A stretch of 64,000 nucleotides of DNA from JAUYQR01 sp963822435 (GTDB lineage Bacteria > Pseudomonadota > Alphaproteobacteria > Rhodobacterales > Rhodobacteraceae): the NCBI GenBank assembly GCA_963822435.1, contig CAWGHN010000004.1, positions 806,001-870,000 of the forward strand, written 5' to 3'. A model generated the notes under the pieces. The model did not search any database and was not told the DNA's origin. It worked only from the letters and a program-made list of their open reading frames with translations. The position numbers and the translations under genes were made by a program. Below are positions 8,271 to 18,070 of this stretch, in pieces; within the stretch, counting starts at the first letter, position 1, and each line of letters begins with the position of its first letter.

Positions 8271-11200
8271 TTATTCGGCGGGATGGTCGCGCATGGTGGC
8301 GCCCCGAAGTTCTGCTTGCAGAAGCTCCGTCTCGGCCGCCCTTGGCCGCGCGAAACCGGCCAGAAGAAGATAAGCGACGGGTGTGATGTAAAGCGTAGCC
8401 AAGGTGGCAAGGCCGAGGCCGCCGACGATGATCCAGCCCAGCACTTCGCGCGCCTCGGCGCCGGCCCCTTGCGCCAGCACCAGAGGCAGGCCGCCCAGCA
8501 CCGTGGCGACCATCGTCATCATCACCGGCCGCAACCGGACGGTGGCGGCTTGTTCGATCGCGTCGCGGACCGTCGCGCCACGCTCGCGCAGTTGATCGGC
8601 AAATTCGACGATCAGGATACCGTTCTTGGCCATGATGCCGACCAATAGCACCAGCCCGATCTGGGAATAGACGTTCAGACTGCCGCCGGTCAGCAAGAGG
8701 GCGAAGATCGCGCAGGCCAACCCTAATGGCACCGTCGCCATCACGATCACGGCGGAGACGAAACTTTCAAACTGCGCCGCCAGCACCAGAAACACCACGG
8801 CCAGCGCAATTGCGAAGGTCACCAGTAAGCCCGACGAGGTTTCGCCCAGCGTCGCCGACTCGGCCAGCGGAACAAGGCGCATGTCTTCGGCCAGAACGCC
8901 GTCCGACAGGGCCTGCAATTCGGCCAGCGCATCACCCAGGGCAAAGTCCGGCGTCAGCCCGGCGCTGATCGGGACCGACCGGCGCTGCGCCTCGCGGCCA
9001 AGTTCGGGCGCCACTGCCCGCTCGGTCAGCGTAGCGAAGGAGGACACCGGCACCATGTTGCCATCGCGCGATGCGACGAAGGTGCGTTCCAGATCGCCGG
9101 GGTCGTTGACCGGATCGGAGGTGGAGACGAGGCGGATGTCGAAGCTGTCGTCATCCAGAAAGAGCGTACCGACGGTGCGGCCATCAAGCACCGCCTGGAA
9201 GGCTTCGCCAAGGCCGTCGATCGACACCCCGAGATCCTCGGCCCGGCTGCGGTCGATCTCGACAAAAAGCTGCGGCTGGGTGGTATCATAGCCAAGCCTG
9301 ACCTGACCAAAGCGGGGGTCTTTCTCCATCCGGTCGACAAGGGTTCGGGCCACCTCGGCCAGACGCCCGTAATCGTCACCGACGAGCGCCACGGACAGCC
9401 CCTGCCCTGCCCCGCGGATGCCAAGCGAGTTTGGCTGGATAGCAAAGGTCCGAACCCCGATCACGCCGCGCAGCTTGCCATTGAGTTCGTCCGCAATGGC
9501 CTGCTGGCTGCGCGTCCGGTCGGCCCAGTTGGCCAGCGTCACCACGATGAAGCCCCGGTTGTCCGACCCACCCATTCCCGCGATGGCAAAGACGCTGGTC
9601 ACCTCGCCCGACGCGCGCAGGGGTTCGACCAACGCCTCGATTTCGCGCATCTTGCCGTCGGTGTAGTCCAGCGATGCCCCTTGCGGTGCCTGCACCGACA
9701 ACAGGACTGCCGCGCGGTCTTCGCTTGGGGTCAGTTCCTGACGAAGCGAGGCCAGGCTTGCCACCGCCAGCGCGGCGAACAGCACCGCCACCGCCACCGA
9801 CACGACCGGCGCGGTGAGGCACAGCCGCAAGGTCTTGGCGTAGGCCCGCGCCAACGCCTCGCCGACCGAGGTCATCACGCCCCGGCTTTCGACATGCGGC
9901 TTCAACAGGCGCGCAGCCAGCACCGGGCAGAGCGTCAGCGCCGTCACCGACGACAGCAGGACCGCAATCGCCAGCGTAAAGCCGAATTCGCGGAACAGAC
10001 CGCCGGTCTGGCCCGGCAGGAATGAAAGTGGGATGAACACCGCCGCCAGCGTGGTGGTGGTGGCGAGGACGGCAAAGAACACCTGCCGGGTGCCAAGCAC
10101 CGCCGCTGCCCTTGCGCCCATGCCTTCGGACCGGCGGCGGACGATGTTTTCCAGAACCACGATCGCGTCGTCGACAACAAGGCCGGTCGCCAGCACCAGC
10201 GCCAGCAGCGTCATGATGTTGATCGAAAACCCGACCAGCCAGATCGCCGCCAACGTGCCGACCAGTGCCACCGGCATCGCGATGACCGGGATCAGCGTCG
10301 CCCGGGCGTCGCGCAGGAAGATATAGATCACCGCGGTGACGATCAGGACAGACAGGCCAAGTGCAAGTTCAACCTCGCGGATCGCGCCGTCGATGAAATC
10401 GGCGCTGTCCGAAGTGACAAACATCTGCACGTCATCGGGCAACAGCGGTTGCAGATCGGCGACCACCTGCCGCACCGCCTTTGAGATCGCAAGAGTGTTG
10501 CCGTTGGCCTGCCGGATGATCCCGAGGCCAATGCCGGTCTGGCCGTTTGCCCGCAGCACCGATGCGCCCGGTTCGGGGCCGAGCGTCACCTGCGCCACGT
10601 CACCTAGTTTCACGTCGCCGGCGATGCTGAGCGCCTCGATTTCCTTTACCGTGCGGATTGCGGCGGTGGTGCGGACCTGCAGGCTTTGCCGGTCCGAGCT
10701 GAGCGCGCCGGCGGGGCTGTCGAAGGCCGCGTCACCGAGGACAGCGCGCAGATCGGCCAGTGTCAGCCCGCGCGCAGCAAGTTGCATCAGGTTCACGTCC
10801 ACCCGGAACGCCAGTTCCCGGTCACCGAAGATCTGCAGGTCGGCCACGCCGGGGGCCGACAGCAGGCGGCTTTCGGCAAGGTCGCGGATCAGCGCGGTCA
10901 ACTCGTCTGCCGTGCGTTTCGAGGAGGTGACGGCAATCCGCAGGATGGCATCGGAATCGGCATCGGACTTGACCACACGCGGCGCTTCGGCGGCATCTGG
11001 AAGCGTATTGGTCACCCGCGCCACCGCATCGCGCAGATCGGTCGCGGCCACGTCAAGTTCGACATCGTCGCGGAATTCGACGGTCACGCGGCTGGACCCG
11101 AACCGCGAGGAGGACGAGATCGACTTCACCCCGGCAATCCGGCTGACCGCACCCTCGACCACGGCCGTCACCTCGCGGTCGATGGTTTCGGGTGACGCGC

Positions 11201-11414
11201 CGGGATAGGCGGTCGAGACCGAGACCACCGGGCGGTCCACATCCGGCAATTCGCGGACATCCGCGCCCAGAAGCCCGGCCAGCCCGGCAATGACGATGAG
11301 CGCGTTCAGCACAAAGGCAAGGATCGGGCGGCGGATGAAGAGCGCGGTGCCGCTGCCGAGGGCGGCAGGATCGGCGGCAGTTTCGGCGCCGGTTTCGTCC
11401 GGGGTGCGCGGCAT
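8271..11414 (-). CDS. Efflux RND transporter permease subunit (AcrB/MdtB family)
   Basis: A 1047-residue inner-membrane proton-driven pump, the normal length for HAE1/AcrB-type RND proteins. A first membrane helix near residues 25-50 is followed by the porter domain, and a typical TM4 motif (LVLATGLVVDDAIVVLENIVRR, split here at LVLATGL / VVDDAIVVLENI) carries the paired aspartates of the proton relay near residue 410. The second half repeats the layout, with a GLVLLVGIMAKNGILIVEFA-like segment near 920. The gene lies 3 bases downstream of its adaptor gene, so the two are co-transcribed. No outer-membrane TolC-type gene is present, so the pump would use one encoded elsewhere. Substrate is unknown. 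Confidence 0.88.
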   Translation of the reverse strand: MPRTPDETGAETAADPAALGSGTALFIRRPILAFVLNALIVIAGLAGLLGADVRELPDVDRPVVSVSTAYPGASPETIDREVTAVVEGAVSRIAGVKSISSSSRFGSSRVTVEFRDDVELDVAATDLRDAVARVTNTLPDAAEAPRVVKSDADSDAILRIAVTSSKRTADELTALIRDLAESRLLSAPGVADLQIFGDRELAFRVDVNLMQLAARGLTLADLRAVLGDAAFDSPAGALSSDRQSLQVRTTAAIRTVKEIEALSIAGDVKLGDVAQVTLGPEPGASVLRANGQTGIGLGIIRQANGNTLAISKAVRQVVADLQPLLPDDVQMFVTSDSADFIDGAIREVELALGLSVLIVTAVIYIFLRDARATLIPVIAMPVALVGTLAAIWLVGFSINIMTLLALVLATGLVVDDAIVVLENIVRRRSEGMGARAAAVLGTRQVFFAVLATTTTLAAVFIPLSFLPGQTGGLFREFGFTLAIAVLLSSVTALTLCPVLAARLLKPHVESRGVMTSVGEALARAYAKTLRLCLTAPVVSVAVAVLFAALAVASLASLRQELTPSEDRAAVLLSVQAPQGASLDYTDGKMREIEALVEPLRASGEVTSVFAIAGMGGSDNRGFIVVTLANWADRTRSQQAIADELNGKLRGVIGVRTFAIQPNSLGIRGAGQGLSVALVGDDYGRLAEVARTLVDRMEKDPRFGQVRLGYDTTQPQLFVEIDRSRAEDLGVSIDGLGEAFQAVLDGRTVGTLFLDDDSFDIRLVSTSDPVNDPGDLERTFVASRDGNMVPVSSFATLTERAVAPELGREAQRRSVPISAGLTPDFALGDALAELQALSDGVLAEDMRLVPLAESATLGETSSGLLVTFAIALAVVFLVLAAQFESFVSAVIVMATVPLGLACAIFALLLTGGSLNVYSQIGLVLLVGIMAKNGILIVEFADQLRERGATVRDAIEQAATVRLRPVMMTMVATVLGGLPLVLAQGAGAEAREVLGWIIVGGLGLATLATLYITPVAYLLLAGFARPRAAETELLQAELRGATMRDHPAE

Positions 11415-11417
11415 GGG

Positions 11418-12567
11418 TCAGCTCCTTGGGGCGGCGATGCTGACGTCGGCGCCGGGCCGCAGCGGCTGAACGCCTTCGGTCACCACCATGTCGGTGGGTT
11501 CGAACGCCGCGTCGACCAGCACCGTGTCGGCATTGCGCTGCAGGATGCGGATCGGCAGGCGGTTTGCCTTGCCCCCGCGCACCACCCAGACAAAGGCGCC
11601 GTCGCCACCCCATTGGATCGCCAGCGGATCGACGGCGGGATAGTCCTGTCCGGTGAACACCAGATTGATCTGGAAGGCCATCCCGGCGCGCAGCCTGTCC
11701 TCGGCGTTGCCGATCGTCGCCTCGACGCGCAGCGTGCGGCTGGCCTCGTCCACCCGGTTGTCGACGGCCACGATGCGGCCTTCGATCACCTGATCGGCGG
11801 TCGAGATCGCGGTCGCCTGCACCGGATCACCCACCGCGACCAGGGCCGCCAGCCGTTCTGGCACCCGGAATTCCACGATCAGGCTGGAGCGGTCTTCGAT
11901 CCGGGTGACCGGCGTCGTCGGCGACAGAAGATCACCGACCTGCGGCGCCACAAGGCCGACATAGCCCGCCACCGGGGCCAGAAGCTGGTGGTTGGACAAG
12001 TCGCGTTCCGCAGACTGCAGGCCCAACTGTGCCGTGCGCAGAGCCAGTTCCGCCTCTTGGCGCTGCAAGGCCGTGGCGGTGCCCGATTGCGACAGTTGCT
12101 GCAAGCGGTCAAGGGTGCGCTGCGCGTCTTCCAGCACAAGGCGCGCCCGTTCGACCTGCAAGTGTGCGGCCTCGGCGTCAAGGTCGGCGATCACGTCGCC
12201 CGCCGCCACCAGACTGCCCGGCGCCACGCGGATCGCCGCAAGCCGCCCGGTGATCTCGAAGGACAGGTCCACCGATTGCACGCCCCGCGCCGATCCGATT
12301 GCCGACACAACGTCGCGCAGCGCCATCGTCTGCACGGCGTCCGCCACGACCTGCACGCCGCGTCCGCTGGCCGGGCCGCGGTGGAGCGCCCGGCGGAGTG
12401 CCTTGATCGTCCGCAGCCTCGGCGGGAACGATTCCCGCCAGTGCCAGCGGCTGCAGCAACCCGACCTGATCCAACCAGGGCCGGGTTCCGGGGACAAAGC
12501 GGGCAGAAAGCGGGATCGCCACGAGCGCTATCAACGCCACGATACCAAGCTGCGGAACTAACCTCAT
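11418..12567 (-). pseudogene. RND efflux periplasmic adaptor subunit (HlyD/AcrA family), frameshifted near its N-terminus
   Basis: The N-terminal hydrophobic anchor (MRLVPQLGIVALIALVAIP) starts at ATG 12567 and stays in frame to about residue 60. The body of the adaptor (from GPASGRGVQVVADAV to the C-terminal DVSIAAPRS) is in a different frame. The switch is best placed at 12374-12382, where one missing base in a G/C run would restore a continuous protein of about 380 residues. The body shows the lipoyl/barrel sandwich (GRLAAIRVAPGSLVAAGDVI), a coiled coil near residues 120-165 of the intact product, and a beta-barrel domain. Its stop lies 3 bases before the RND pump start. If the shift is real, the protein would lack its membrane signal or end early and the pump would not assemble. 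Confidence 0.75.
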
Positions 12568-12746
12568 GCGCGTGGCCTGCCTTCCAAGTGCAACTGCTTC
12601 TTTCCGGTTTCTCCGGGCTTTTCCAAACCTGCCTCATGCCGCCCGAATGGCAAGCCAACAAATCGGTGATCGACGCTTTTGGAACCGGCTTGCATCCCAC
12701 CGTTCGACAGGATGCCTGCCAAAGGCGCGATCCCGCGGCCCGTCAG

Positions 12747-13136
12747 TCACTGAGCCCCGGCCGCCTGCCTGCGCAGGCGGCGCAGGTGCCAGCGGTAGAT
12801 TGCCGGGGCAAGGAGGTAGTCATAAACTGCCGAGGCGATCTGCCGGACCCCTGGAAACCCGACAATCCGCGCCAGCCAGCGATACCGTGGCATGTCAGCC
12901 CACAACACGAGGAACGCGGCAATCCCGGAGGTAAGCCGGCCATCCTTCAGCACATACAGCCTGCGCGCGGCGGTGTCGGCATCCAGCCCCCACCGCGCCA
13001 GCATGTGCGAGTTCAGGTCATCAAACCGGATCGGCAGGCCATTGGCCGTCGCATAGCGTGCGTAGTGCCGGATTTCGAAGTTGCACACCGGGCAACTGGC
13101 ATTGAACAGAACGGAGATTTCGGAGTTGGGTTCCAT
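12747..13136 (-). CDS. DCC-family thiol-disulfide oxidoreductase-like protein (DUF393)
   Basis: A 129-residue protein with the family hallmark near the N-terminus: a strand (EISVLFNASCPVCNFEI) with a CPVC pair at about residues 15-18, and the helix-rich C-terminal half with WADMPRYRWLARIVGFPGVR. DUF393 proteins have a thioredoxin-like look, but their reactions are poorly known. I start at ATG 13136, which leaves 37 bases after the LuxR-type gene; an upstream start at 13184 would overlap that gene. The C-terminus is rich in arginine. It may be co-transcribed with the regulator. Confidence 0.7.
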   Translation of the reverse strand: MEPNSEISVLFNASCPVCNFEIRHYARYATANGLPIRFDDLNSHMLARWGLDADTAARRLYVLKDGRLTSGIAAFLVLWADMPRYRWLARIVGFPGVRQIASAVYDYLLAPAIYRWHLRRLRRQAAGAQ

Positions 13137-13173
13137 GCGCCTCAGATAGGCCGTTGCGGCGCAAAATCCAGCG

Positions 13174-13965
13174 TCACGATGCATCCACCAGCGTGCCGAG
13201 AAACCGTGAGAAGAGTTCGCCCTGCGAGTTGATGTTCAGCTTTGAATAGATGTTGCGCCGGTGGATCCGGACGGTTCCGGCCGCGATGCCAAGGATTTGG
13301 CCGGTCAATTCGGCGGAATGGCCTTGCAGGGTGAATTCGGCCACCTCGCGTTCGCGCGGGGTGAGGATGCCATCACCGAAGCGGCCAAGCCTGTGGGCGA
13401 TGGCGCGCTGCGGCCGCCCTGCGGCCTTGGGCCCCTGATCCGTGCGAAACTGCAGCGAAAGGCCCGCCCAGTGACGCGCGGCGATGGCGGCCACAAAGGG
13501 AAAGAGTGCCTGCAGCGCGAGATACTCCCTTTGGTTGAAAGGCTTTTCTGCCCGCATCAGGGACAGCACCAGAATGGCCTTTCCCGGCAGATCGACGAAA
13601 TAGGCAATCTCTTCGGCAAGGCCGGTCTGGGCATAGTAATTGCGGTAGTATTCGCCCTGATAAAACCGGTCCGGCGCCAGATCGCGCAGCCGGTAAAGGC
13701 CGACGGCGACCGGTTGGGTGGCCGCCAGAAAGAACGGGTCCAGCAGATACGGCCCCGCCTGATAATCGGTGACGAAGATCTTGCGCTTGTTCGGCGGAAA
13801 GTCGTCGTAGACATCGAGCGGGGGATTGGTGCCCTGGTAGGCGAACATCACGGTATAGCTGAATGGGGCGACGTGACGCAGCAAGGCGGCCAGCGCACGT
13901 GGCAATGCGGGGCTATCCAGCCCGGCCACGACCGCAGCCACCAAGGGCCAGATCGGCGCGCTCAT
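13174..13965 (-). CDS. LuxR-family transcriptional regulator
   Basis: A 263-residue DNA-binding regulator. The C-terminal LuxR/GerE helix-turn-helix is clear at about residues 198-255 (LTPREREVAEFTLQGHSAEL, then TVRIHRRNIYSKLNI). The N-terminal 190 residues do not show a receiver aspartate, and I cannot assign them to an acyl-homoserine-lactone pocket; they could sense another ligand. No luxI-type synthase is next to it, so it would be an orphan or solo regulator. It is divergent from the polyamine-type ABC operon starting at 14065, with a 99-base spacer containing an AT-rich patch near 13991-14018, so it may control that operon. Start ATG 13965. Confidence 0.75.
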   Translation of the reverse strand: MSAPIWPLVAAVVAGLDSPALPRALAALLRHVAPFSYTVMFAYQGTNPPLDVYDDFPPNKRKIFVTDYQAGPYLLDPFFLAATQPVAVGLYRLRDLAPDRFYQGEYYRNYYAQTGLAEEIAYFVDLPGKAILVLSLMRAEKPFNQREYLALQALFPFVAAIAARHWAGLSLQFRTDQGPKAAGRPQRAIAHRLGRFGDGILTPREREVAEFTLQGHSAELTGQILGIAAGTVRIHRRNIYSKLNINSQGELFSRFLGTLVDAS

Positions 13966-14064
13966 CGGCGCGGCCTGACCAGTGGACCTACCCTATTTGT
14001 GATATATACAGCCAAATGGAGTTCTCCTACGCTTTGTCGTGTTTCATAGGATAGACGCGACCCC

Positions 14065-15195
14065 ATGCAAAGCCAGATCGACCCCGGCGCACACGGTCAG
14101 ACCGGCGACCGCCCGCTGATCGCCGAGTTTCGCGCGGCCACCAAACGCTATGGCGCGGTGCTGGCGGCGGACGCGCTGAGTTTTGGCATCGGCAAGGGCG
14201 AGTTCCTGTCGTTTCTGGGCCCGTCGGGCTGCGGCAAGACCACGGCGCTGCGCATGTTGGCGGGGTTTGAAGTCCCAACCTCGGGCGATGTGTTTCTGGA
14301 CGGCGAGCGAGTGACCGAAGTGCCGGCGTATCGCCGCCCGGTGAACATGGTGTTCCAGCATTATGCGCTGTTTCCCCACATGACGGTCGCCGAAAACATC
14401 GCCTACGGATTGATGCAACGCCGGCCGCGCCCGGACCGGGCCGATGTCGCCCGCAAGGTGGACCGTGCGCTGGAAATGGTGCGCCTGCCCGGGTTTGGCC
14501 CGCGCCGCATCTGGGAAATGTCGGGCGGCCAGCAGCAGCGCGTGGCCTTGGCGCGGGCGATCGTGAACGAACCGAAGGTTCTGCTTCTGGACGAACCCCT
14601 GGCCGCGCTGGACCGCAAGCTGCGCCGCGAGATGCAGATCGAATTGCAGACCTTGCAGCGGCAGCTTGGCATCACCTTCGTCCTTGTTACCCATGACCAG
14701 GAAGAGGCGCTGTCGATGTCGGACCGCATCTGCATCATGCGCAGCGGGCGCATCGTGCAGGCCGGGTCGCCCTTGGCGCTGTATGACCAGCCGATCAACC
14801 GCTATGTCGCGGACTTTGTCGGGAAATCAAACTTCATCGACGGCGTTGTGTCGGCCCTGTCTGGCGAGGGGGGCCAGATCGAGACCGCCTCGGGTTACCG
14901 GTTCGAAGGCCGGGTGTCGGGCGTGCTTGCGCAAGGGACGAAGGCGTCGCTCAGCATCCGTCCCGAACAGATCGACCTTGCCCATTCAGCCCAGGCGGGT
15001 GCCGAGCCTGTCACCGTCATCAACCGGATCTTCCTTGGCGAACATACCGAATACCTCGTGCGCCACGCGGGTTTGGGCGATCTTCTGGTGCTGGTTGCCC
15101 GACAGGCCGAGGCGGCGGCGGGCAGCTTTGGCCCCGGCGCGGCCGCCTACGTCACATGGAAACCGGAAACGGCGCTGATCCTGCCACAAGATTGA
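14065..15195 (+). CDS. Polyamine-type ABC transporter ATP-binding protein (PotA-like)
   Basis: A 376-residue ATPase that powers a spermidine/putrescine-class importer. Walker A (GPSGCGKTT) is at residues 52-60, the Q-loop FQHYALFPHMTV near 98-109, the signature MSGGQQQRVALARA near 152-165, Walker B LLLDEPLAALD near 173-183 and the H-loop VTHDQEEA near 208-215. The C-terminal part (about 235-370) is the TOBE regulatory domain typical of PotA. The binding-protein gene starts 32 bases downstream. This is the first gene of the unit, divergent from the LuxR-type regulator. Substrate may be a polyamine or another small cationic or carboxylated compound. Confidence 0.88.
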   Translation: MQSQIDPGAHGQTGDRPLIAEFRAATKRYGAVLAADALSFGIGKGEFLSFLGPSGCGKTTALRMLAGFEVPTSGDVFLDGERVTEVPAYRRPVNMVFQHYALFPHMTVAENIAYGLMQRRPRPDRADVARKVDRALEMVRLPGFGPRRIWEMSGGQQQRVALARAIVNEPKVLLLDEPLAALDRKLRREMQIELQTLQRQLGITFVLVTHDQEEALSMSDRICIMRSGRIVQAGSPLALYDQPINRYVADFVGKSNFIDGVVSALSGEGGQIETASGYRFEGRVSGVLAQGTKASLSIRPEQIDLAHSAQAGAEPVTVINRIFLGEHTEYLVRHAGLGDLLVLVARQAEAAAGSFGPGAAAYVTWKPETALILPQD

Positions 15196-15227
15196 ACAGA
15201 ACCAACCAAAACGGGGAGACTTCAGAA

Positions 15228-16385
15228 ATGACCGACACGATCGACCACATCTCGCGTCAGAAGTTCATGGAAGAGTTGCGGCGGTACCAAAAGGGTTCGG
15301 TGACGCGCCGGCATTTCCTTGGCGTGACCGGCCTTGGCGCGGCATCGGCGGTGCTGGGTGCCGCCATGCCGGGCCTGATGCCGCGCGCCGCGCACGCCCA
15401 ATCCATCGGGGATCGGGTGGTTCTGGCCTCGTGGCCCAACTACCACGACCCGGCCAATTTCGACAGCTTTGCCGCAGAAACCGGGGCGACCGTTCAGTTG
15501 AACGTGTTTGGCTCGAACGAGGAAATGCTGGCCAAACTGCAAGCGGGCGGTTCGGGCTGGGATGTGTTCGTGCCGACCAACTACACGATCACGACGTATG
15601 TCGAACAGGATCTGATCGAGCCGCTGGATCTGGCCTTGCTGCCGAACTATGACCCGGCCAGCTTTGACCAACGCTTTGCCGCACCGGGCACTGTCAACGG
15701 CACGGTCTATGCAGTGCCAAAGAACTGGGGCACCACCGGGTTTGCGGTGAACACCAACAACACCGGGGGAACGACGCCGACCACATGGAAGGAATTCTGG
15801 GATCTGACCCAGACCACCTTCTCTGGGCGCACGATGGTGCATGACTACCAGTTGACCACGATCGGCAACGCGCTGAAATACTTCGGCTATTCCTTCAACT
15901 CGATCGACCCGGCCGAACTGGCGAAGGCTGAAGAGCTGCTGCTGGCCGCCAAGCCGCACCTGTTTGCGATCAGCTCGGACTACCAGCCCTCGATGCGGTC
16001 GGGCGATGCGTGGATGACGATCTGCTGGACGGGCGATGCCAAGCAGATGAACCGCGACATGCCGGAAATCGTCTATGTCCTTGGCAAGGAAGGCGGCGAG
16101 CTGTGGTCTGACTTCTTCGCCATTCCGAAGGGGGCGCCGCATCGGGACGCGGCCTATGCGCTGATCAACTATCTGCTCGCCCCCGAGATCAACGCCAAGG
16201 AAGTGATGTTCCACGGCTATCCGGTGGCCGATGCCAGGGTGAACGCCATCCTGCCGGCAGAGATGCTGAACGATCCGATCCTCTATCCGGCCGCCGACCT
16301 GCTGTCGGCGCTGGAGTTCGGCGCGGCGGCGACCCTGACCGATCCGAACCGGGCGGAGCTGATGGCCCGCTTCAAGGCGGCATGA
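15228..16385 (+). CDS. ABC transporter substrate-binding protein (PotD/PotF-like), Tat-exported
   Basis: A 385-residue periplasmic binding protein. Near residues 27-58 there is a twin-arginine signal: basic RRHFLGVTG, a hydrophobic stretch and an AHA cleavage site before QS. The mature part begins like spermidine/putrescine receptors (VVLASWPNYHDPANF, then LQAGGSGWDVFVPTNY). A Tat signal implies folding before export, seen in several alphaproteobacterial members. I start at ATG 15228, with GGGGAG 9 bases upstream, rather than at an earlier in-frame start that overlaps the ATPase gene. The stop TGA is 3 bases before the permease start. Confidence 0.85.
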   Translation: MTDTIDHISRQKFMEELRRYQKGSVTRRHFLGVTGLGAASAVLGAAMPGLMPRAAHAQSIGDRVVLASWPNYHDPANFDSFAAETGATVQLNVFGSNEEMLAKLQAGGSGWDVFVPTNYTITTYVEQDLIEPLDLALLPNYDPASFDQRFAAPGTVNGTVYAVPKNWGTTGFAVNTNNTGGTTPTTWKEFWDLTQTTFSGRTMVHDYQLTTIGNALKYFGYSFNSIDPAELAKAEELLLAAKPHLFAISSDYQPSMRSGDAWMTICWTGDAKQMNRDMPEIVYVLGKEGGELWSDFFAIPKGAPHRDAAYALINYLLAPEINAKEVMFHGYPVADARVNAILPAEMLNDPILYPAADLLSALEFGAAATLTDPNRAELMARFKAA

Positions 16386-16388
16386 GAC

Positions 16389-17240
16389 ATGCAGCGGCGG
16401 TTGTCCACATGGCTGCTTCTGGCCCCGGCGGGGTTGTGGTTTGCAGTCATGCTGGTGCTGCCGCTGTGTTTTGTCGTGGTGTTCAGCTTTGGCGAACGGG
16501 AGGCGGCGGGCGGCTACGTCCCCGCCTTCACCCTTGCGCAATACGCCAACCTGCCATCGCGCGGCACGGCGTTCCTGAACACGCTGACGCTGGCGCCCTT
16601 CGGGACGGTGCTGGCGCTGCTGATCGCCTACCCTCTGGCCTATTTCCTGGCCATGCGGGCCGATCCGAAATGGCGCACGCTGCTGCTTATTCTGGTCATC
16701 GTGCCGTTCTGGACCTCGATCCTGATCCGCAGCTATGCCTGGATCTTCATTCTGGGCGGACAGGGCTTGCCTGCGGTGATCGCGTGGCTGGGCTTTGGGT
16801 CGGTGCGGCTGATCAACACGCCGTTCGCAGTCATGACCGGCATCGTCTACGGGTATCTGCCGCTGATGGTGCTGCCGGTCTATGTCAGCCTTGAGCGGCT
16901 GGACAAACGCCTGCTGGAGGCTGCGGCCGATCTTGGTGCGCCGCCCCTGCGCAGTTTTCTGCAAGTGACCTTGCCCCTGTCGCTGCCGGGTGTGGCGACC
17001 GGCTGCATGCTGGTCTTCATCCTGCTGATGGGCGAGTTCCTGATCCCTGCCATGCTGGGCGGCGGCAAGGTGTTCTTCATCGGCAATGCGCTGGTCGATC
17101 TGTTCCTGCAATCGCGCAACTGGGCCTTTGGCGCGGCGGTCGCCGTGACGTTGGTGCTGATCATGCTGGTCACCGTGTCGCTTTACATGTGGCTGATGCG
17201 CCGCATGGGTGGCGTGCGCGACGATGTAGCCTTGATGTAA
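16389..17240 (+). CDS. ABC transporter permease (PotB-like)
   Basis: A 283-residue inner-membrane permease with about six hydrophobic segments, beginning with a first helix near residues 6-30. The ATPase-docking loop is visible near residues 175-205 (LDKRLLEAAADLGAPP, then FLQVTLPLSLPGV). It matches the PotB/PotH type by sequence and by being the first of two permeases after the binding protein. The next permease starts 11 bases downstream, so the two should form the heterodimeric channel of the importer. Confidence 0.87.
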   Translation: MQRRLSTWLLLAPAGLWFAVMLVLPLCFVVVFSFGEREAAGGYVPAFTLAQYANLPSRGTAFLNTLTLAPFGTVLALLIAYPLAYFLAMRADPKWRTLLLILVIVPFWTSILIRSYAWIFILGGQGLPAVIAWLGFGSVRLINTPFAVMTGIVYGYLPLMVLPVYVSLERLDKRLLEAAADLGAPPLRSFLQVTLPLSLPGVATGCMLVFILLMGEFLIPAMLGGGKVFFIGNALVDLFLQSRNWAFGAAVAVTLVLIMLVTVSLYMWLMRRMGGVRDDVALM

Positions 17241-17251
17241 GGGAGCCCCGG

Positions 17252-18070
17252 ATGCGCCTTTATGCCCTTGCGGTCTATCTGTTTCTCTACCTGCCGATCG
17301 CGGTCATCGCGGTTTTCAGCTTCAACGCGGGCCGCCATGCCAGCCAGTTCACCGGGTTTTCCGTGCAGTGGTATGGCAAGGCCCTGTCCAATCCCTTTGT
17401 CACCGAGGCGCTGTGGACGAGCTTTGTCGTTGCGCTGTCCTCGGCGCTGATCGCAAGCGTGTTCGGCACAATGGCCGCGCTTGCGCTGCAGGGCATGAAG
17501 GGCCGGGTGCGGATGGTGGCCGACGCGCTGATCTATGTCGCGGTGATGGTGCCGGGCATCGTGATCGGCATCGCCACGCTGATCGCGCTGGTCACCCTGT
17601 TTGGCTGGATCAACCCCCTCTTGGCGCGGCTTGCCCCGGAAGGTCAGGCCCCGCAACTGGCGATGGGCTACGGGTCTTTGATCGCGGCGCACGCATTGTT
17701 TTCCATGTCGCTGGTCATCATCATCCTGCGCGCGCGCCTTGCCGGCATGGACCGCAGCCTGATGGAAGCCTCGGCCGATCTTTACGCGCCGCCCTTCGCA
17801 ACCTTCTGGCAGGTCACGCTGCCGTTGATCTTTCCGGGCATCCTTGCGGGGTTCCTGCTGAGCTTCACCTTCAGCTTTGACGATTTCATCATCGCCTTCT
17901 TCGTGGCCGGGTCCGAGACGACACTGCCGATCTACGTGTTCTCGTCGATCCGCCGGGGTGTGACGCCGGAAATCAACGCCATCGGCACGATGGTGCTGGC
18001 GGTTTCCCTGATATTGCTGGTTGCAGCACAGCTTACCTTGCGGCGTGGCATCAAGACAGGGGCGCAATGA
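17252..18070 (+). CDS. ABC transporter permease (PotC-like)
   Basis: A 272-residue partner permease. The first membrane helix is at residues 4-24, and the docking loop is LMEASADLYAPP... FWQVTLPLIFPGI near residues 170-197, as in PotC/PotI. I use ATG 17252, preceded by AAGGGAG, rather than an upstream in-frame start inside potB. The stop codon overlaps the ATG of the SDR gene (ATGA at 18067-18070), so the dehydrogenase is translationally coupled to the transporter and probably works on the imported compound. Confidence 0.87.
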   Translation: MRLYALAVYLFLYLPIAVIAVFSFNAGRHASQFTGFSVQWYGKALSNPFVTEALWTSFVVALSSALIASVFGTMAALALQGMKGRVRMVADALIYVAVMVPGIVIGIATLIALVTLFGWINPLLARLAPEGQAPQLAMGYGSLIAAHALFSMSLVIIILRARLAGMDRSLMEASADLYAPPFATFWQVTLPLIFPGILAGFLLSFTFSFDDFIIAFFVAGSETTLPIYVFSSIRRGVTPEINAIGTMVLAVSLILLVAAQLTLRRGIKTGAQ

